A model generated the notes under the pieces. That model was not told where the DNA came from. It saw only the letters and a list, made by a program, of their open reading frames with translations, and did no database searches. From Streptomyces roseochromogenus subsp. oscitans DS 12.976 (lineage in GTDB: Bacteria; Actinomycetota; Actinomycetes; Streptomycetales; Streptomycetaceae), in assembly GCF_000497445.1 (NCBI RefSeq), contig NZ_CM002285.1:2343516-2407515 (forward strand): DNA of 64,000 nt, in the 5' to 3' direction. The translations under genes and the position numbers were made by a program. This document shows positions 1 through 9,570 of the stretch, one piece after another. Each line of letters begins with the position of its first letter. Position 1 is the stretch's first letter.

Positions 1-250
1 GGACCGCGTACGGCGCGCCGGGCCAGCGCCGGCGGGGGCCGAGCGCCTCGTCACCGCGCTCGATCACCTTGGCGTACTCGCCGATGAGGGTCAGGGAGAA
101 GCAGGCGATGATCCCGCGTACGCCCTCCGGGTACTGATAGGTCGTCAGGTCTCCCCTGCATCAGGGAGACCTGGGGGAGCCAGCGCGCCGTACGCGGTCT
201 TCGGCCTGTTCCAGCATGGCGCCGGTGAGGTCCACGCCGATGCGGAGGCG
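1..250 (-). pseudogene. Remnant of a class I SAM-dependent methyltransferase
   Basis: On the minus strand, GVDLTGAMLEQAED (about 200-240) is the post-motif-I region of a class I methyltransferase. YPEGVRGIIACFSLTL (about 75-130) is the following conserved core. The pieces lie in different frames. Adding one C to a C run near 190 and removing one A near 150 restores a continuous reading. The N-terminal SAM-binding GxGxG region is absent: the fragment joins directly to the C-terminal end of the neighbouring MFS gene, so a deletion fused the two genes. The 3' end runs off the window. This is a broken gene with no expected function. Confidence 0.7.
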
Positions 251-1583
251 ACGACGGCCACCGCGACCGGCAGGAACAGGCCATGGCGCACCGCGTTGGT
301 GAGTCCGCCGGCGTACGCCGCGTCCGCGAGCCGCCCGGCCTGCTGCCGTACCGCCTCCGGGACGCCCTCGGCTGCGAGCCGGCTCTGCAGCAGGGTGCCG
401 ACCGCGGCCGCCCCGACGACGCCGCCGATCTGCCGGAACGTGGTGAACATGCCGGAGGCCGCACCGGTCAGCCGCGGCGGGATCTCCTGCATCGCGAGCG
501 TGCTGGTGGGCGCGAACACGAGGCCCATGCCGACGCCGAAGACGATCTGGCCGGGGATGACGGTCCACACGCTGGAGTCCGCCTTGGCCATGACCGCCGT
601 GCGGGCGATACCGCCGAAGATCAGCAGTCCGGGGACGAGGATCTTCCGGCCGCCCGGCCTGCCGACCGCGATACCGGCCACGGGCGCCACGAACAGCGAG
701 ACCAGCGGTCCCGGTACGAGGGCGAGACCGGCCTTGCCCGCGGAGAGCCCGAGCACGGACTGCAGGTAGAGGGTGAGCAGCAGCAGCACGCCGATGGACT
801 CGAACAGCAGCATCACGCAGAGCGCAGCCGAGACGGTGAACCCACGGCGGCGGAACAGCTCGAACGGCACCGGCGGACGGCTGTCCTGACGGGAGCGCTG
901 ATGCGGCGCGATGACCCCGAGGAACACCACGCCGAGCGCGAGGACCAGCGGGATGCTGAGGAAGGACGTGATGGTGCCCCAGTCGTAGCGCTGCCCCTCG
1001 ATCAGCCCGTGCACGATCAGGCTGAGGCCCGCCGTGGACAGTGCGGCGCCCAGCAGGCCGAGCGAGGACTGCTGCCCCGTGCGGACGTCGGGCACCACGA
1101 GGAGCGTGCCCACCAGGTCCAGCACGCCGATCGGGACATTGATGAAGAAGATCCAGCGCCAGTCCGGGCCGGAGACCAGCGCGCCGCGGGCCGCGGGACC
1201 GGCGACCGTGGCGAGGCCCGCGACCGCCGACCACACGCCGAAGGCCGCGCCGCGGCGCTCAGCCGGAAGACGGCGCTGATCAGGGCCAGGGTCTGCGGCA
1301 TCATCACCGCGGCGCCGAGCCCCTGGACCGCTCGGGTCGCGATCGCCTGACCCGGAGTGTCCACGAGGCCGCACACCGCGGAGGCCACGGTGAAGATCGC
1401 AAGTCCGGCGGCGAAGACCCGCTGCGGCCCGAACCGGTCGCCGAGCCGTCCGGAGAGCAGCAGCGTCATGAAGAAGCTCGCGCAGAGTACCGCCAGCGCC
1501 AGCCAGGGGTTTCGCCGCCGCGCTTTGGGTGCGTTGCCCTTCCCGTGGCCTCTCGTTGGTAGTCGTGTGGGGAGCTTCACCAC
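251..1583 (-). pseudogene. Decayed DHA2-type MFS drug efflux transporter
   Basis: The N-terminal frame (about 1583-1262) reads NPWLALAVLCASFFMTLL and then directly LLLSGRLGDRFGPQRV. Roughly 40 residues that normally carry the rest of TM1, TM2 and the D-T-T-I-V-N motif are missing. At about 1268 the reading continues in another frame (RRGAAFGVWSAVAGLATVAGP, motif C region) because one C is missing from a TTCCC run. The rest, down to LFLPVAVAVVASAS near 250, is a good 14-TM transporter C-terminal half. There it fuses into the methyltransferase remnant. It was probably a multidrug exporter of the EmrB/QacA family and is non-functional now. Confidence 0.85.
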
Positions 1584-1676
1584 GACCGACGCAGCCGGAG
1601 GCGGAACCGTGACATGGGCTCCGTACGACAGGGGTGGGCACCGCGCCGTACGGCATGAAGGGGTCGGCGGGGCGTG

Positions 1677-3836
1677 TCAGCCCGCCGCGGCGAGGACCAG
1701 CGGAAGGACCGGCCCGCTGCCGGCCCGGCGGAGCAGGCGGGCCGCGACCGCGAGGGTCCAGCCGGACTCGGTGTAGTCGTCCACGAGCAGGACGGGTCCG
1801 GGAGAGGCGGCCAGGGCTCCGGCCAGGTCCTCCGGGACGGTGAAGCTGCCCGACAGCGCCCTGAGGCGTTGCGCGGAGTTGCTGCGGCGTGCCGCGTGCG
1901 CGCCGTTCGGCCCGGTGTACGTCAGGCTGCCCAGGTGGGGAAGGCGGCCGATGGCCGCGATGCCCTGGGCGAGGGAGCTGACCAGCTTCGGTCGGGTCAG
2001 CGACGGTACCGAGACGACTCCGACGGGCCGGGCCGAGGCGTCCGGGACGTCCGGCGCCCAGCCGCCCGCGGAGCGCGCCCAGTCGGCGAGGACGGCCACC
2101 GCGGCCTGCAGGACGTCGTCGGGGACCGGGCCGTCAGGTGCGTTCTCCGCCAGCAGGGGGCGCAGCCGGTTGCCCCAGCCGATGTCCGAGAGCCGACCCA
2201 GGGCGCGCCCGGTGGAGCACTGCTCGCCGGCCGGGATACGGCCCTTGAGGTCGATGCCCAGGGCGGGCATCCCCGTCGGCCACATCCGGCGCGGCTCGAT
2301 CTCCGTCCCCGGGCGGTCCAGTTCCTCCGTGGCGCCCTTCAGTGCCTCGGCCGACACGGCGGCCTCGATCCACGAGCCGGCGCAGTTGTCGCACCGGCCG
2401 CACGGGGCCGCCCCCTCGTCGTCCAGTTGCCGGCGCAGGAACTCCATCCGGCACCGGGACGTGTGCACGTACTCGCGCATGGCCTGCTGCTCCGCCGCCC
2501 GCTGCCGCGCCACCCAAGCGTACCGCTCGGTGTCGTACACCCAGGGCTGCCCGGTGCTCTCCCAGCCGCCCTTCACTCGCTTGACCGCCCCGTCCACGTC
2601 GAGGACCTTCAGCATCGTCTCCAGCCGGGTACGGCGCAGGTCCACCGCCGCCTCCAGGGCCGGCACGGACAGCGGCCGTCCCGCGTCGGCGAGGGCCGAG
2701 AGGGTCTGGCGAACCTGCTGCTCGGGCGGGAAGGCCGTGTCGGCGAAGTAGCGCCAGATCGCCTCGTCCTCCTTGCCCGGCAGCATCAGTACGTCGGCGT
2801 GCTCCACCCCGCGCCCGGCCCGGCCCACCTGCTGGTAGTAGGCGATCGGCGAGGACGGCGAGCCGAGATGGACGACGAAGCCCAGGTCGGGCTTGTCGAA
2901 GCCCATGCCCAGCGCGGAGGTCGCGACCAGCGCCTTGACCCGGTTCTCCAGCAGGTCGGCCTCGGCCTGCAGCCGGTCGGCGTGCTCCGTGCGGCCCGTG
3001 TAGGACGCCACCTCGAAGCCGCGCTGCCGCAGGTAGGCGGTGGCCTCCTCGGCGGCGGCCACCGTCAGCGTGTAGACGATTCCGGAGCCCGGCAACTCGT
3101 CGAGGTGCTCGGCGAGCCAGGCCAGGCGATGCGCGGCGTCCGGCAGTTGGACCACCCCGAGGCGCAGGCTCTCCCGGTCCAGCGGGCCGCGCAGCACCAG
3201 GGCCTCGCCGGCGCCGGTACCGAGCTGTTCGGCCACGTCCGCGGTGACCCGCGCATTGGCGGTCGCGGTGGTGGCCAGCACCGGCACGCCGGGGGCCAGC
3301 TCGGCCAGCATCGCGCGCAGCCTGCGGTAGTCGGGACGGAAGTCGTGGCCCCAGTCGGAGATGCAGTGCGCCTCGTCCACCACCAGCAGGCCGGTCGTGG
3401 CCGCGAGCCTGGGCAGCGTCTGCTCGCGGAAGTCCACGGAATTGAGGCGCTCCGGGCTGACGAGGAGCACGTCGGTCTCGCCGCGCTCGACCTCCTCGTG
3501 GATCGCGTCCCACTCCTCCGGGTTGGCCGAGTTGATCGTCCGCGCCCGGATACCGGCCCGGGCCGCCGACTCGACCTGGTTGCGCATCAGCGCCAGCAGC
3601 GGCGAGACGATCACCGTCGGGCCCGCTCCGCGCCGCCGCAGCAGGGCGGTGGCGACGAAGTACACCGCCGACTTGCCCCAGCCGGTGCGCTGCACCACCA
3701 GCGCACGCCGGCGCTCCTCGACCAGGGCCGCCACCGCCCGCCACTGGTCCTCCCGCAACCGTGCCGAGCCCTCCGGGGCACCGACGAGCTCGGCAAGGAC
3801 GGCATCGGCTTCAGCGCGCAGCTCCAGGGTGTCCAT
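1677..3836 (-). CDS. RecQ-family ATP-dependent DNA helicase with C-terminal phosphoribosyltransferase-like domain
   Basis: About 719 aa. The N-terminal half is a superfamily 2 RecQ helicase: Walker A-like TGWGKSAVY (about residue 50), DEAHCISDWGHDFRP (motif II, DEAH), TATAN (motif III) and QQVGRAGRG (motif VI). A Cys cluster with CGRCDNC around residue 480 is the RecQ zinc-binding element. The C-terminal 150 residues are not an HRDC domain. They end in VLLVDDYTESGWTL, which resembles the PRPP-binding loop of ComF-like phosphoribosyltransferases. The chosen ATG (MDTLELRAEA) has a GGGGG ribosome site. Expected role is unwinding recombination or replication intermediates in the cytoplasm. The role of the PRTase-like tail is unknown. 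Confidence 0.9.
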   Translation of the reverse strand: MDTLELRAEADAVLAELVGAPEGSARLREDQWRAVAALVEERRRALVVQRTGWGKSAVYFVATALLRRRGAGPTVIVSPLLALMRNQVESAARAGIRARTINSANPEEWDAIHEEVERGETDVLLVSPERLNSVDFREQTLPRLAATTGLLVVDEAHCISDWGHDFRPDYRRLRAMLAELAPGVPVLATTATANARVTADVAEQLGTGAGEALVLRGPLDRESLRLGVVQLPDAAHRLAWLAEHLDELPGSGIVYTLTVAAAEEATAYLRQRGFEVASYTGRTEHADRLQAEADLLENRVKALVATSALGMGFDKPDLGFVVHLGSPSSPIAYYQQVGRAGRGVEHADVLMLPGKEDEAIWRYFADTAFPPEQQVRQTLSALADAGRPLSVPALEAAVDLRRTRLETMLKVLDVDGAVKRVKGGWESTGQPWVYDTERYAWVARQRAAEQQAMREYVHTSRCRMEFLRRQLDDEGAAPCGRCDNCAGSWIEAAVSAEALKGATEELDRPGTEIEPRRMWPTGMPALGIDLKGRIPAGEQCSTGRALGRLSDIGWGNRLRPLLAENAPDGPVPDDVLQAAVAVLADWARSAGGWAPDVPDASARPVGVVSVPSLTRPKLVSSLAQGIAAIGRLPHLGSLTYTGPNGAHAARRSNSAQRLRALSGSFTVPEDLAGALAASPGPVLLVDDYTESGWTLAVAARLLRRAGSGPVLPLVLAAAG

Positions 3837-4255
3837 GCCCCCATGCAACCCGATTCCGCAGGCCGTCGGCCAATTCACTCAGCGTGAGCGGCGTGCGGTC
3901 GACGCATGATCGGTGTCTCCGCCGGGCATCAGCCGAGGACGCCGGCAACGCGGTCCCGCCCGAGCTTTCCAGGCCATCCCGGGTTGACCACGCGCCCGGT
4001 CCCGGCAGCCGTACGGGGCACGAACCGTCACCTCAGGCGTCAGCGGTCCAACCTTTGGGTAAGGATATAAGCCACGCACCACCAGATAAGCGTCGGTGGC
4101 CCCAATTGCTCGTTGCCGCATCCAAGTTCGGCAGGAAGAATTGAGGTCCGCTCCCCGCACGGCTCGTCCGTGATCCGGTTGGGCCCTACTGCGGTGCGCG
4201 GTCCCTCGAAGTCCGACCCCGCCCGCAGTGTGGGCGCGTAGCCGAAGGGAGGAAC
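3837..4255. other. Intergenic region between divergent recQ-like and hypothetical genes
   Basis: About 420 bases with no convincing ORF. It contains the divergent promoters by position. An A+T-richer patch (around 4055-4070, GGTAAGGATATAAG) could contribute a -10 element, but nothing decisive is visible. Confidence 0.4.
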
Positions 4256-4876
4256 GTGACCTTCGGATTCGCCTCGTCCTCGGCGGCCTCGTTGTCGACG
4301 TCCGCGTCCGCCGCTTCCGCCAGTCGCCTGCTCGAGCCGGCCGAATGGGCCGCCGCCGGAATCCCTCTGCTGCGCAACCCCCGTGAGGTCGTCAGCGGAC
4401 TGCACGCCCGCCATCGGCCGAGAATCTCGACGGCCATCGTGGCCGTGCTCGATCCGGAGGAGCGGCTGTGCGCCAGCGCGTCGTTCACGCGCCGCGAGGC
4501 CCCGGCCGACGGCTGGATGTTCCGCAACGCGCTGCTCGCCCAGCTGCGCCGGATCATCCCGCACGACCTACGGCGCCGGACCCCGGTGCGCACGGCCATT
4601 CTGGTCTACTGCCGTGAGGGCGACGCACGTTGGACGGAGGAGGACGGTGCCTGGATGTGGGGCCTGCGTGACGCCTGCACGCTGCACGGCCTGCGGTGCG
4701 GGGCGTACATCACGCTGACCCACGACGGCTGGCATGTGCTGGGTGAGGGCCGCAGTGGCCGCCGCCCCAACGCCGACTCCGAGCCGGAGCCCTTCGCTCT
4801 GTCGGAGGCCCCGCCCCTCACACCGCGCACCGGCGGCCCGGTCTCCGAGGTCCTGCGCCGCGCGGCGGCTCGCTGA
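4256..4876 (+). CDS. Conserved actinobacterial protein of unknown function
   Basis: 206 aa, starting at GTG with a strong GAAGGGAGGA ribosome site 4 bases upstream. The N-terminus is Ser/Ala-rich. The folded part (about 30-165) contains STAIVAVLDPEERLC, then RTAILVYCREG and CGAYITLTHDGWHVL. The alternation of a strand ending in VAVLDPEERL with a late L-H-D-G-W segment loosely recalls the JAB/RadC fold, but the HxH metal-binding motif is absent, so this is only a suggestion. The C-terminal 40 residues are Pro/Glu-rich and probably disordered. No signal peptide or TM segment is seen. It stands alone between divergent and convergent neighbours. Confidence 0.75.
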   Translation: MTFGFASSSAASLSTSASAASASRLLEPAEWAAAGIPLLRNPREVVSGLHARHRPRISTAIVAVLDPEERLCASASFTRREAPADGWMFRNALLAQLRRIIPHDLRRRTPVRTAILVYCREGDARWTEEDGAWMWGLRDACTLHGLRCGAYITLTHDGWHVLGEGRSGRRPNADSEPEPFALSEAPPLTPRTGGPVSEVLRRAAAR

Positions 4877-5231
4877 AGAACACAGCAGCCACAGTCCCCC
4901 GGCCGTCACCAGACGGCCGCCTCAGTATGACGGCCTCGGTCGGCACATCAGTCCGGCGTACGCCCGCTCCTCGGCCAGCCGCGGGGACGCGGAGACTGCG
5001 CGGACCCATGCCGGGCCGGGGAACGCGGCGCGGGGCGGTCCGGTCGGTCCGGCCTGCGCCGACGCCCGGCCACCGCTGCTCCGCGCCCGGCGTCTCCTCG
5101 GCGTGGCGCCGGGAAGCCGCCCCACGAGCGGAACGGCCGCCGGTCGTCCGGGCATGCCAAAGGGCACGCCGTGCGGATGCCGCCGAAGCGGCTGTCGCGT
5201 CGCCCCGGTGCCCCGAGGCGCCGGACGCGGC
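4877..5231. other. Intergenic region, no gene recognised
   Basis: About 355 bases between convergent genes. Short overlapping ORFs exist on both strands but none has a ribosome site or recognisable product. No clear terminator hairpin was identified. Confidence 0.4.
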
Positions 5232-5882
5232 TCAGACGCCGGCGCCCAGCACCGTGTTGATCTGCTGCGGATCGCCGCAGACGATCAGCAGGGCACCAGC
5301 CCGGGCGTGAGCCAGCGGAAGAGCCGAGGCGGCAGCGGAGGCGGGTCCTCCGTTGACGGCCACGACGACCACGGGGCGGGACGCGGCACGGGAGGCGACG
5401 GCGGCGTCCGTGTAGAAGACGTCGTCACCGGCGTCGTGCTGCGCCCAGTAGGCGGCTTCACCGAAGGACAGCTCGTGCTCCGCCCACGGGTGCTGGGCAC
5501 CAGTGGTGATCACGAGCACGTCGCCCGGGGCACGACCCGAGTCCAGGAGGAGATCCACCGCCTCGTCGGCGGCGTCGAGCGCACCGCCGGCCGAAGCCGG
5601 GATCAGCTGGATCTGCGGGGTCGCCGCCGGAGCAGCGGTAGCGGCCGGGCCCGAGGGGCCCGGCTTGGCCGGAGCCACGTCACGCGGCGTGCGCTGCACC
5701 GGCGGCACCGGCCGCTGAGGGCCGGGACGACCGGGGCGGGACGCCGCGGGACGGGGGCCGGGTACGGGGCGGGGGGTCGGCGCGGTACGGCCACTGGCCG
5801 GAGTGGCGCGGGGACCCTGGGCACTCTCGTGAATCTGAGGCTCCTCGGGAATGAGAGGCATGAGCTGATATTTATCAAACAT
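5232..5882 (-). CDS. Hypothetical protein with a C-terminal domain resembling the end of superfamily I helicases
   Basis: 216 aa from the ATG at 5882 (MFDKYQLMPLIPEEP), chosen because upstream in-frame sequence overlaps rnhB and looks non-coding. Residues about 25-95 are a Pro/Arg/Ala-rich linker. The last 120 residues contain GDVLVITTGAQHPWAEHELS, then RPVVVVAVNGG and AGALLIVCGDPQQINTVLG. That order resembles the C-terminal UvrD_C_2-type segment of superfamily I helicases, where the last strand precedes VxVGDP. No Walker A or DExx motif is present, so it cannot be a complete helicase. It lies 47 bases downstream of rnhB in the same orientation and is probably co-transcribed. Confidence 0.75.
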   Translation of the reverse strand: MFDKYQLMPLIPEEPQIHESAQGPRATPASGRTAPTPRPVPGPRPAASRPGRPGPQRPVPPVQRTPRDVAPAKPGPSGPAATAAPAATPQIQLIPASAGGALDAADEAVDLLLDSGRAPGDVLVITTGAQHPWAEHELSFGEAAYWAQHDAGDDVFYTDAAVASRAASRPVVVVAVNGGPASAAASALPLAHARAGALLIVCGDPQQINTVLGAGV

Positions 5883-5929
5883 TGGTGCGGCGCGGGCAAC
5901 CGGGTGGCACATCAGTGCGAGCGGAACCG

Positions 5930-6631
5930 TCAGAAATCGAAGCCGAGCTGGCCCTCGATTTCCGGAACGCTTCCGTCCGCCCAGCTGCGGACCTTCTTGA
6001 GGTGCCGCCACTGAGGCAACGCATCAAGATACGCCCACGACAAGCGGTGGTGCGGGGTGGGCCCCCACTCCTCCAGTGCGGCCTTGTGCACGGGCGACGG
6101 ATACCCGGCGTTGTCCGCAAACCCGAAGTCTGCATGGTCGACACCCAGTACGGCCATCATTTTGTCGCGCTGAACCTTGGCTATCACCGACGCTGCCGCC
6201 ACGGCCACACACGACTGATCGCCCTTGATCACCGTGCGCACCTTCCACGGGGCGCCGAGATAGTCGTGCTTCCCGTCGAGGATCACGGCGTCGGGGCGGA
6301 CCGGCAGGGCGTCCAGCGCGCGAACCGCGGCGAGCCGCAGTGCCGCCGTCATCCCCAGGTCGTCGATCTCCTCGGGGGAAGCATGCCCCAGCGCGTAGGC
6401 CGTCACCCATGCCCGCAGGACCTCGGCCAGTTCCGTGCGCCGCTTGATCGTCAGCAGCTTGGAGTCGGTCAGCCCCTCGGGCGGACGGCGAAGTCCGGTG
6501 ACCGCGGCGCAGACGGTGACAGGTCCGGCCCAGGCGCCGCGCCCCACCTCGTCGACACCGGCGATGACCTTGGCTCCGGTCGTGGCGCGCAGGGAGCGCT
6601 CGACAGTGTGAGTAGGCGGTTCGTACGGCAT
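5930..6631 (-). CDS. rnhB: Ribonuclease HII
   Basis: 233 aa. It cleaves RNA of RNA-DNA hybrids and single ribonucleotides embedded in DNA, in the cytoplasm. Diagnostic motifs are [14 protein letters not shown] near residue 24 (catalytic DEvGRG), [18 protein letters not shown] and [12 protein letters not shown]. The length is normal for the family. Its downstream neighbour lies 47 bases away on the same strand, suggesting a two-gene operon. Nearby DNA metabolism genes (RecQ-like, DinG-like, nrdRJ, lexA) fit the setting. Confidence 0.96.
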   Translation of the reverse strand: MPYEPPTHTVERSLRATTGAKVIAGVDEVGRGAWAGPVTVCAAVTGLRRPPEGLTDSKLLTIKRRTELAEVLRAWVTAYALGHASPEEIDDLGMTAALRLAAVRALDALPVRPDAVILDGKHDYLGAPWKVRTVIKGDQSCVAVAAASVIAKVQRDKMMAVLGVDHADFGFADNAGYPSPVHKAALEEWGPTPHHRLSWAYLDALPQWRHLKKVRSWADGSVPEIEGQLGFDF

Positions 6632-6712
6632 GGCGCCCCCAGCCTACGCCGCCGCGATCGTCACCCGACACCCCGGTCGCCCAACCGCCGCACAGATGAC
6701 CGGCGCGCGGGA

Positions 6713-7150
6713 TCAGACTCCGTACGGCCGGAGCAGCGGGAGCACCAGCTGGTCGATCATCTCCTCGAGTTCCCGGCCACTACATTCGCTGGCGCACATC
6801 TTCGAGCGGTACATCATCATGACCGGGACGGCGTCCATGACATAGCAGTTGGCGGCGTCCGGACGAACCTCTTCCCCCCTCTCTATTCCATGGACGAGGA
6901 TCTCACCGAGGAGCTTGAAGGTCGGCTCCACCACGCCTCCGGCGATCGTCTCCCGAAAACGGTCCGCCTGAACTTCATCGCATTCGTGAATCACCGAGCA
7001 CAGTGCCACACCGGGCGGCGAGTGATGATCTGACGCACCTGCCGACAGAGGGCGAGGAGGTCCTCGCGCACGCTGCCGAGGTCCGGAGCCGCCTCCACCC
7101 GAGGCAGAACGGCCACCAAGGCATCCACGACGAGATCCTCCTTCGAGGGC
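6713..7150 (-). pseudogene. TetR-family regulator remnant (C-terminal ligand-binding domain)
   Basis: The upstream frame reads RWPSKEDLVVDALVAVLP (end of a TetR helix-turn-helix region) through VREDLLALCRQVRQIITRRP near 7010. One missing base then shifts into the frame VALCSVIHECDEVQADRFRE ... GIERGEEVRPDA ... LVLPLLRPYGV, a TetR_C_16-type dimerisation domain. The first ~40 residues with most of the DNA-binding domain are gone. It may once have controlled the divergently oriented MFS remnant starting at 8566. Confidence 0.8.
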
Positions 7151-7603
7151 CAGCGGGGTGCCTGTCCAGCCGGTTGCGCAACATGCCACGCGCCCCCCTC
7201 TTGGGCTGGGGCCGACGGCCTACGAGGCTTTAGGCAGCCACCATGGAGCGAGCCTCGAAGGACAGGGGCCGATAGGGCCATTGCGGGCTGGCCCCAAAGA
7301 CTGTCCGATCCGGCCAAGCAGCGTAAGGCCCCCTGTTCACTCGCCCCATGGGCGTCTCCGGCCCAAAAGCTGCTACGGCCAGCGGCGTGCCCACGCGCGA
7401 CGCCACCACACCACAGGCTCAAACAGCAGAGAGCCCCGGCCCATGCCCCCCGACGGCAGAGCCACAGACGGGGCAGCCGACGCGCTGAGTCCTGATTCGC
7501 CGTCACCCAGCGCGCCGGGGTCTGCTTCTCGCGAGCCACGGGTGTGATCGGTTCCAAGAGCCCCCGGTTCATTCGTTTCGCGTCACGCGGGCGTGATCGG
7601 CCA

Positions 7604-7816
7604 TGACACGGCCGTCCGGCGCCACGCGCGGAGCCAGCCAGCCAAGGTCCCGCTGACGAGACCTTGGAAAGCCTGGAGAAGGCTTGGGGGATCGCCCCGG
7701 AGATGGCAGCGGATCACCCGACCAGTCTGGAGCTGACGCGCGTCCTGGTGTCCAGGCACAGGCGCAGCAATGAGCGGCTCACCAAGTTGGCCAACCGGGC
7801 CGGTATCACCGTCTGA
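7604..7816 (+). pseudogene. Possible C-terminal gene fragment of unknown origin
   Basis: An open frame without a start reads ETLESLEKAWGIAPEMAADH and then LELTRVLVSRHRRSNERLTK before a TGA. Amphipathic helices and codon choice look protein-coding, but the family is not recognised. It lies in a region already full of gene fragments. The stretch 7151-7603 upstream holds no recognisable gene. Confidence 0.3.
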
Positions 7817-8077
7817 TCGGCATCAGAACCGCAAGAAGCCCCTCCTGGATGTCAAGACGCTGTTGGCCAATTCGGGGCTCGGCGTGATGTCGGTCTCCAA
7901 GAACACACCGGGTTTTGGACACCGACGCTGTCCTTTGGGGGCGTCGATGGACGGACGGCTGAATGGCAACACACAGATCGTCCATCACCACCCGGACAGT
8001 CCACCACCAAATGCCACCGATGTGGCGGCGCCGTGCCTACGGTCGAAATCACTCCCGACCACAGATGGAGGACGCAC

Positions 8078-8254
8078 ATGCTCAGGCCCATCGCCATCAT
8101 CCTCACCGGGCTGATCACCACCGGGGTCCTCACGGGAGGTGTCGCCGCCGCAGCCCCTGCGGCACACACTTCCGTCGCGACCATGTCGGCAGCTCCGGCA
8201 GACAGTGATCCCTGTCTTCCGGGGTACATCCTCAACCTCCCTCTCTGTGTCTAA
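8078..8254 (+). CDS. Small secreted peptide with two cysteines
   Basis: 58 aa with ATG preceded by a good ribosome site (ATGGAGGACGCAC). Residues 1-26 form a classic Sec signal peptide: a short basic start, then a hydrophobic core (IAIILTGLITTGVL) and an AAAAPAA cleavage region. The mature part is about 30 residues, ending in SDPCLPGYILNLPLCV, with Cys46 and Cys57 placed to form one disulfide loop. No family is recognised. It is the only intact-looking gene between two decayed genes. It could be a secreted signalling or toxin-like peptide, or a truncated exoprotein. Confidence 0.55.
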   Translation: MLRPIAIILTGLITTGVLTGGVAAAAPAAHTSVATMSAAPADSDPCLPGYILNLPLCV

Positions 8255-8565
8255 GGAGCAGCCTCCCTGGCGGCCCGTCACGGTGCAGCAACCCGTTGCT
8301 TCCCCGCTCATTCCAGGGCGGGGAGCGGTCGCAACCCTGGCAAAGCCAGGCAGCGAGAGACGGTGTCGTCCCAAGGCCGCGAATCGCGCGCTCCAGGCAC
8401 GATCGAGCCCCTGGCTAGCAGGAGAGACTCCGAATCGGCCAACAGCGTCCGGATCTCAAGGAGAGAGTTTGCTGCTGTAAAGGAGGGGCGAGAGCCGCAG
8501 GTCAGGACGAGAGCTGAACTCGGAACCCCAGAACACACGAGCCAGCGGTTCCCGACGCGACGATT

Positions 8566-9480
8566 GTGAACATCACGCTGCCGCACATTCAAGAGGCGCT
8601 CAAGTTCAGCACCATGGAACTGATTTGGGCGGTCAGCGCCTACACGCTCACCTTCGGCGGTCTGCTGCTGCTCGGTGCGCGCCGGTGGCGCCCTCGGCCG
8701 TCGCCGAGTGTTCACGACCGGCATTCTGCCGCGCGGGCCTTCGGCGTGTTCGCCGCCGTGTCCGCGGGCGGTGGCGCAATCGGCCTGCTGGTGGGCGGCA
8801 TGCTCACCGACTGGCTCGACTGGCGCCGGGTGCTGTTCGTCAACGTACCGATCGGCGTGCTGATCGCGTCGCTCGAGCCGCTGTACATCAACGAGTCCCA
8901 GCGGCATCCGGGGCGCTTCGACATCACGGGTGCGCCGACCTCGACGGAGGGCATGGCATCGCTGGTCTACGGGTTCATCCGCGCCTCGGAGGACGACTGG
9001 CGGGACGGCCTCACTCTCGGCTCCTTTATCAAGGCCAGTCTGGCCTTCCTCCCCGTGGCGGTCGCGATCGCGGTCGGTGCGGGCCTGTCCCAGCGCTTCC
9101 TTCCGACGTTCGGCCCGTGGCCGTTCACAACGGCCGGCACGGGGCTCGTGGTGACCGGGCTGGTCTGGCGGACCTTCATCCGTCCGGACAGCTCCTACCT
9201 CAGCAGGGTGCTCGGGCCGATGCTGGTGTTCGGCTTCGGGACGGGCCTGAAATTCGTGACGGCCACCGTCACGGCGGTGTCTGGCGTTGCCCCGCACGAG
9301 GCAGGTGCGGCTTCTGGGCTCCTCAACGCCAGGCAGCAGGTGGGCGGTTCGCTCGGACTGTCCATCCTGACGACCGTGTTCGGCTCGGCCGCGAAGGACG
9401 AGACGAGGAAGCAGCTGCCGAACTTCCTCACCGACGGCTCGACGGAGCAGCAGGCCCGGTTCGTCAAGACGCATCAGGAC
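8566..9480 (+). pseudogene. Decayed DHA2-type MFS transporter
   Basis: Starts NITLPHIQEALKFSTMELIW, the D1 region of a 14-TM DHA2 exporter. Near 8680 the frame shifts to AGGALGRRRVFTTGIL. A deletion of about 40 residues near 8730 then restores RAFGVFAAVSAGGGAIGLLV (motif C). A second, in-frame deletion removes the central TM helices: LAFLPV runs straight into a C-terminal AVGAGLSQRF. The C-terminal end (ASGLLNARQQVGGSLGLSIL) is intact up to QARFVKT near 9480, then the sequence changes into an antisense fragment. Non-functional. Confidence 0.85.
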
Positions 9481-9486
9481 GTGGCG

Positions 9487-9570
9487 GGCCCGGGCGTGGG
9501 CCGATTCCACCGACGTCCCCACGAGCGCCAGGACGGGAATCACCATCAGAACCAGCACCGCGCCTGCCAT
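9487..9570 (-). pseudogene. N-terminal fragment of an exported or membrane protein
   Basis: An ATG at 9570 has a strong GGAGGGGGG ribosome site and reads MAGAVLVLMVIPVLALVGTS, a signal peptide or TM helix. After about 28 residues it runs antisense into the MFS remnant. It looks like the surviving 5' end of a deleted gene. 9571-9872 holds no recognisable gene. Confidence 0.4.

Noticed and set aside
4040..4160. Possible tRNA or small RNA in the A+T-richer patch
   Set aside because: No cloverleaf or anticodon arm could be drawn.
8363..8569. Possible DUF397-like peptide (RRDSESANSVRISRREFAAV)
   Set aside because: Only a faint likeness, no Trp-Arg-Lys-Ser signature and no partner XRE gene.
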